A stretch of DNA of 64,000 nucleotides. It comes from Tamarix chinensis. Lineage: Eukaryota > Streptophyta > Magnoliopsida > Caryophyllales > Tamaricaceae. Of the stretch, positions 60,943-64,000 are shown one piece after another. Under the pieces are notes generated by a model. It was not told the DNA's origin. It saw nothing but the letters and a program-made list of their open reading frames with translations, and did no database searches. Numbering within the stretch: position 1 is the stretch's first letter; the number at the start of each line of letters is the position of its first letter. The stretch covers positions 99,377,470 through 99,441,469 of the forward strand of contig CM060175.1 of NCBI GenBank assembly GCA_030549775.1. Direction: 5' to 3'. Both the position numbers and the translations under genes were made by a program.

Positions 60943-62089
60943 CATTACTATTATTACTGCTACTAATACTACAACATATTTTACGATAATATTATGTTAT
61001 ATCATTACATATATTATGATAATAATTACAATAATTAACATAAAAATAATAATGAATTATAAAATTCAATTTATTCATTATATTAAATTAATAATAATTA
61101 ATATCAATATAACTTTTAAATTGAATTGATCTAGCTCAAATCCGATGCAACTTAGAGTTTGTATACCAAAATAAACCTGAAATCCAATCCGACTTAGAAT
61201 TTGTAAGTTCAAATTAAATCTAAACCCGAAGAAGTTTAACAAATTAGGTTAAGACTTGACCTAAAATAATATGATCCAATGGAAACTTGGCTCAAATATT
61301 ATTATCGTAATTGAACACGAACCTAAGAAATATCTATCCCAAATTTAAACTCAATTTAATTACATAACATAATCGATTATAAAGTAACTTATGTTTTCGG
61401 TTTACCACCTCTAACCGGTTCTATCCCGTAGCTTAATCCGAAGTACTAATCTACATTAATTTATAAATTGATCGTCGGTCGAAATTCAACTTTACTAACC
61501 GAACTAAAGTATAATATAACAGTAAATCTATTTATGTGGATTAGTTCTATAAAACATGACTAGCCCAATTTATTCAATATATTATTCTCTATTTGAATAT
61601 TAACTCTCCTTGGTTTTTTCGAATATTACCTCTCTTACACAATACTAGTCAACCTTACGTCTGTCAGCAGTATATTTTATATTTGAAAATACTTATTGTT
61701 ACGTCTTATAGGTAAAGATTGGCGATTTAGGTTTGGCAGCAACAGTAGACGAGGGTGATGCGGATTCAGTTTATGGAACACCAGAATTTATGGCACCAGA
61801 GGTGTACCAAGGAAATTATACAGAATCGGTGGATATATACGCATTCGGATTGTCTCTACTTGAGATGGTGACCATGGAGATCCCATATAGTGAGTGCATA
61901 CTCGCCGCTCAAATTTTGGGGAAGGTGACGAAAAAAGGAGGACCAGAATCACCAGAAGCCTTGAGCAGAGTTGATGATCCAGAGTTTAAAGCTATTATTG
62001 TGAGATGCCTTGCCGAAGCTAACAGAAGACCTTCTGCGTCTGAACTTTTAAGGGACCCATTCTTTCTTGATATTGCCGACGATCGATGA
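50292..62089 (+). CDS. WNK-family protein kinase, WNK11-like, with a 10.9 kb intron
   Basis: Cytosolic serine/threonine kinase of the With-No-Lysine family. Exons 50292..50804 and 61712..62089 (stop TGA) join in phase 0 (CAG|GTAGGT donor, TTATAG acceptor) to 296 residues, close to the short WNK11 length. Visible features: glycine loop GQGSTKRVY (37-45) with the Lys at 42 that replaces the usual catalytic lysine; IAWNKV (56-61) with Asn at the normal lysine position; [20 protein letters not shown]; catalytic loop HRDLNCSN (155-162); DLG in place of DFG (176-178); [17 protein letters not shown]; and [13 protein letters not shown]. The intron after NGNIGQ is at a position I know from plant WNKs, but it has been enlarged by transposons. 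The HRDLN form, with Asn instead of Lys, fits WNK11 from memory. No disabling change is seen. Confidence 0.92.
51715..52045. repeat. Degenerate telomere-like repeat (AAACCCTA type)
   Basis: Over 330 bases the sequence repeats variants of AAACCCTAAA, AACCTTAAACC and CCCCAAACCCTAA, close to the plant telomere unit CCCTAAA but strongly diverged. It is an interstitial tract, not a chromosome end, since unique sequence and genes lie on both sides. Confidence 0.75.
52738..57200 (-). mobile_element. LTR-like block, minus orientation, in the WNK intron
   Basis: The left edge TATAACACCCCC corresponds to the reverse complement of an LTR end, as at 41797. The right edge, read on the minus strand, is near TTTAATACCACATATTTTT, resembling an LTR start. 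It contains a purine-rich stretch at 56280-56600 and AAGTGATTA motifs found in related blocks. Also present is a (TA)n(GATA)n microsatellite at 56111-56164. No gag-pol and no clear target duplication. Confidence 0.45.
56111..56164. repeat. (TA)n(GATA)6 compound microsatellite
   Basis: An alternating TA run (56111-56140) passes directly into six GATA units (56141-56164). Confidence 0.9.
57220..58998 (-). pseudogene. FAR1-related / Mutator-like transposase pseudogene
   Basis: The minus strand begins [20 protein letters not shown] followed by [23 protein letters not shown], the FAR1 DNA-binding type N-terminus. Further along are [20 protein letters not shown] and [20 protein letters not shown], the MULE transposase core with its Asp-containing segments, then [20 protein letters not shown] and [14 protein letters not shown], and the KWMEI / [15 protein letters not shown] tail around 57800. 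Frames are broken by stops and frameshifts (at least between 58138 and 58112 and beyond 57880). It is either a decayed Jittery-type MULE or a FAR1-related gene copy. It lies antisense within the WNK intron. Confidence 0.75.
58999..61711. other. Rest of the WNK intron, AT-rich
   Basis: No gene. Simple repeats include (TA)n at about 60622-60648 and (TTA)n at about 60905-60943, with wide ATA/AAT-rich DNA around them. The open frame at 59980-60342 (-) is low-complexity (Ser/Pro/His-rich) and not called. Confidence 0.5.
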
Positions 62090-63292
62090 TGAGATTACTT
62101 AATGCTAGCTAGGGGGTAATCGATGATGAGTGTGACTTGTTTATGGTTCGACGATTATTTTGAGTGATGTCTTAATTGTGGGCTTCAACATGTTAATATT
62201 TGTAAATATTGAGTGTAAATTTAAATGATATGGAAAGGAAGGAAGACTTTTGGGGCAAATATAATGGCTGATGATACTTGTCTGTATAGTTCCACTTGAA
62301 TCATCAATTTTCTTAAAGATCATTTAACTGACCAGGCACCGCCGAATTAAAAGAAAGAAAAATTCCATTTTTCTGTATGTTGTCCAACTTTTGATTGTAT
62401 GCTCCACAATGCAACAATAAGGTTATGTTCTCTTCACCTTATTTTTACTAGTTTAATATGAATAAAAAAATAATAATGTATTTTTATAATTATTACAATG
62501 ATTACTATCTTTTGAGGTATATATGGGTTTATTTATATAAATATTATCTTCTATGATTTTATAAGATATAAAAGTTAATTAAAGAAAGAAAAGTTAAAGT
62601 AATTATATGTTTGGTAATTTGGTGAGTTTCTTTTATTTCATATTTTCATAGTTTATGTAGCTTTTGGGTTTGAATTTCTATTAACACGGCCAATTTCATT
62701 GTTATTATGATCAAAGGTCAATACGTGAGATAATACAGGATGTGAGGCTTCTGCTTTATTAAGTAGCATGGGCAAGAAGGTGCGCGACGCCATTAGCATT
62801 CCTAGGAGTTGAAGTAATCTAAAAGTCTGGATATAATTCAAGGAGCTCTCGACACCTTTTAATGTACAAACTTGCTTGGCTAGGCCCCTGCTTATTAAAG
62901 TTTTTTGCGCAGAGTTATGACAGTAGTGGAATCCATATCGAAATGAGGCTCTTTTTAGCAGCATGCTTCAAGTTCTGCCATCATGGTTGAAGTTGCATAA
63001 AATATTCCATCTTCAAACCCATACATGCCATCAGGGGCGCAGTCAAAGGTTTTTGTGGTGTCACATGACACTATAGAATGATTTTTATGAGTTTCGCTTG
63101 GCACAATGGTGGGGGACGCCATTGAATAAATTTAAAGAACACTAGATCAAGCCTCTTCTACTGTAAACTTTGTCAATTTTTTTGCTTCTTTATTTATTTA
63201 CTCAAAATGAGAATATTATTGAAGCAAAATGAATGATGTATTATTTTTCATTTTATATATTAATTATAGTTAGTAAGATGCATTACTATTAC

Positions 63293-63341
<49 letters not shown>

Positions 63342-63371
63342 CTATGACACCATGGAGTTGGAAGTCCGACT
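62090..63371. other. 3' flank of the WNK gene and unassigned remnant
   Basis: The first few hundred bases should be the WNK 3' untranslated region. Around 62653-63060 the minus strand has coding-like pieces, a 103-codon frame with FRLLQLLGMLMASRTFLPML and an upstream piece reading DGMYGFEDGIFYATSTMMAE, which may be remnants of one gene that I cannot name. A (TTA)n microsatellite lies at about 63285-63340. Confidence 0.35.
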
Positions 63372-64000
63372 CACTACTACAAATTGAGGCTTTAATATAA
63401 AATTTAATTGGTTTAAATCACATGTTATCAAAGCTTAAACAACAATTAAGAATCATTATCAAAAGCCCTAAATATAGCGTGCAATCAATTGGTAGTTGAC
63501 TTTTAATAATGATTATTAAATTAAAACTATTATTAAAAGTCATTTTTTATAATGATTACTAGGTTCAAACCATTATCAAAAGAGGTTTTAATAGTGGTTA
63601 TTGAGAATACCATTATCAAAATCCTTTTTCTTTGTAATCAATGGTCATTAATAACAACATTTATTAAAAGCCTTTTAAATGGTTATTAAAAACAACCATT
63701 ATTAAATAATTTTATCTAACTGTAGGCAATGCACTTTTAATAACGATCATTGTCAAAAACCATCATTATAAAACTTTTTAATAATATTTTTTTTCTTTGT
63801 AAATGTTATTAAAACCTTACTCTAAAAAAATTGGTTTTCTTCTATCCCACATACGCAAATGTATGTTCAAGTTATAAAAAATCTACAATTGTCTTTAGAA
63901 ATAACAACTTGACAGTCTATGCTGACAAAATTAAGTAGTCTATGCTACAATTACATTTCACTCCAGTAAAAAAAGCCTTTTTATAATGGTTTTTATTCTA
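63372..64000 (+). mobile_element. Second CACTA-type element, left end only
   Basis: Begins CACTACTACAAATTGAGG and is followed by many inverted copies of AACCATTATYAAAA / TTTTAATAATGGTT, the same architecture as the subterminal arrays of the element at 28906 but with ATTATT in place of CGTTATT cores. It runs beyond the window, so its content and right end are unknown. Its array is more diverged, suggesting an older or different family. Confidence 0.65.

Larger units (their letters stand above)
50805..61711 (+). other. Giant WNK intron filled with repeats
   Basis: 10.9 kb between two halves of the kinase domain. In order it contains AT-rich DNA with a (TA)n at about 51524-51546, a degenerate telomere-like block (51715-52045), an LTR-like block (52738-57200), a FAR1/MULE pseudogene (57220-58998, minus), AT-rich DNA with compositional open frames, and simple repeats (60620-61090). 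Confidence 0.85.

Noticed and set aside
60616..61129. Ile/Asn-rich open frames
   Set aside because: Simple TTA/ATA repeats in the WNK intron.
1..64000. CRISPR arrays, bacterial operons, rRNA genes, organelle DNA
   Set aside because: No spacer-repeat arrays, no ribosomal RNA or convincing tRNA genes, and no prokaryote-like gene packing were seen; the spliced plant genes argue for nuclear plant DNA. A full tRNA scan was not possible.

Overview
The window is nuclear DNA of a flowering plant, probably a eudicot. The host genes have spliced exons with GT/AG borders, belong to plant families (WRKY, WNK, plant C2H2-like), and are separated by AT-rich, transposon-filled DNA. No species can be named from the sequence.

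Layout. 1-1090 is AT-rich repeat. 1142-2016 (-) is a two-exon gene of the plant C2H2-like zinc-finger family whose finger appears to be missing. 2797-11077 (-) is a complete six-exon group I WRKY transcription factor (589 aa, WRKY20-like) with a 3.7 kb intron splitting the second WRKY domain. 11824-15020 is an endogenous pararetrovirus-like integrant built as two inverted copies of one ORF, ending in a TATA box and an initiator-Met primer-binding site, and bounded on both sides by (TA)n. About 15731-18128 is a terminal-inverted-repeat transposon that carries pieces of a phytochrome (PHYB-like) gene. 18.1-21.5 kb has no recognisable gene.

From 21.5 to 48.1 kb the window is almost entirely transposable elements: several large LTR-like blocks of one Ty3/gypsy-type family in both orientations, a complete CACTA element (28906-34233, 3-bp target duplication ACA) with a decayed plant transposase gene and a Ulp1-type protease gene, and a Ty3/gypsy pol pseudogene split by a 5.1 kb LTR-like insertion with a 5-bp target duplication.

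49.9-62.1 kb (+) holds a WNK11-like protein kinase gene. Its kinase domain is split by a 10.9 kb intron that contains a further LTR block, a FAR1/Mutator-transposase pseudogene and degenerate telomere-like repeats. A second CACTA element starts at 63372 and runs off the window.

The three host genes are not obviously functionally linked. The strongest unusual signals are the phytochrome-carrying transposon, the inverted pararetroviral integrant in a TA microsatellite, the CACTA/Ulp1 element, and the kinase gene that keeps an open reading frame across a transposon-filled intron. No wholly new system was identified.
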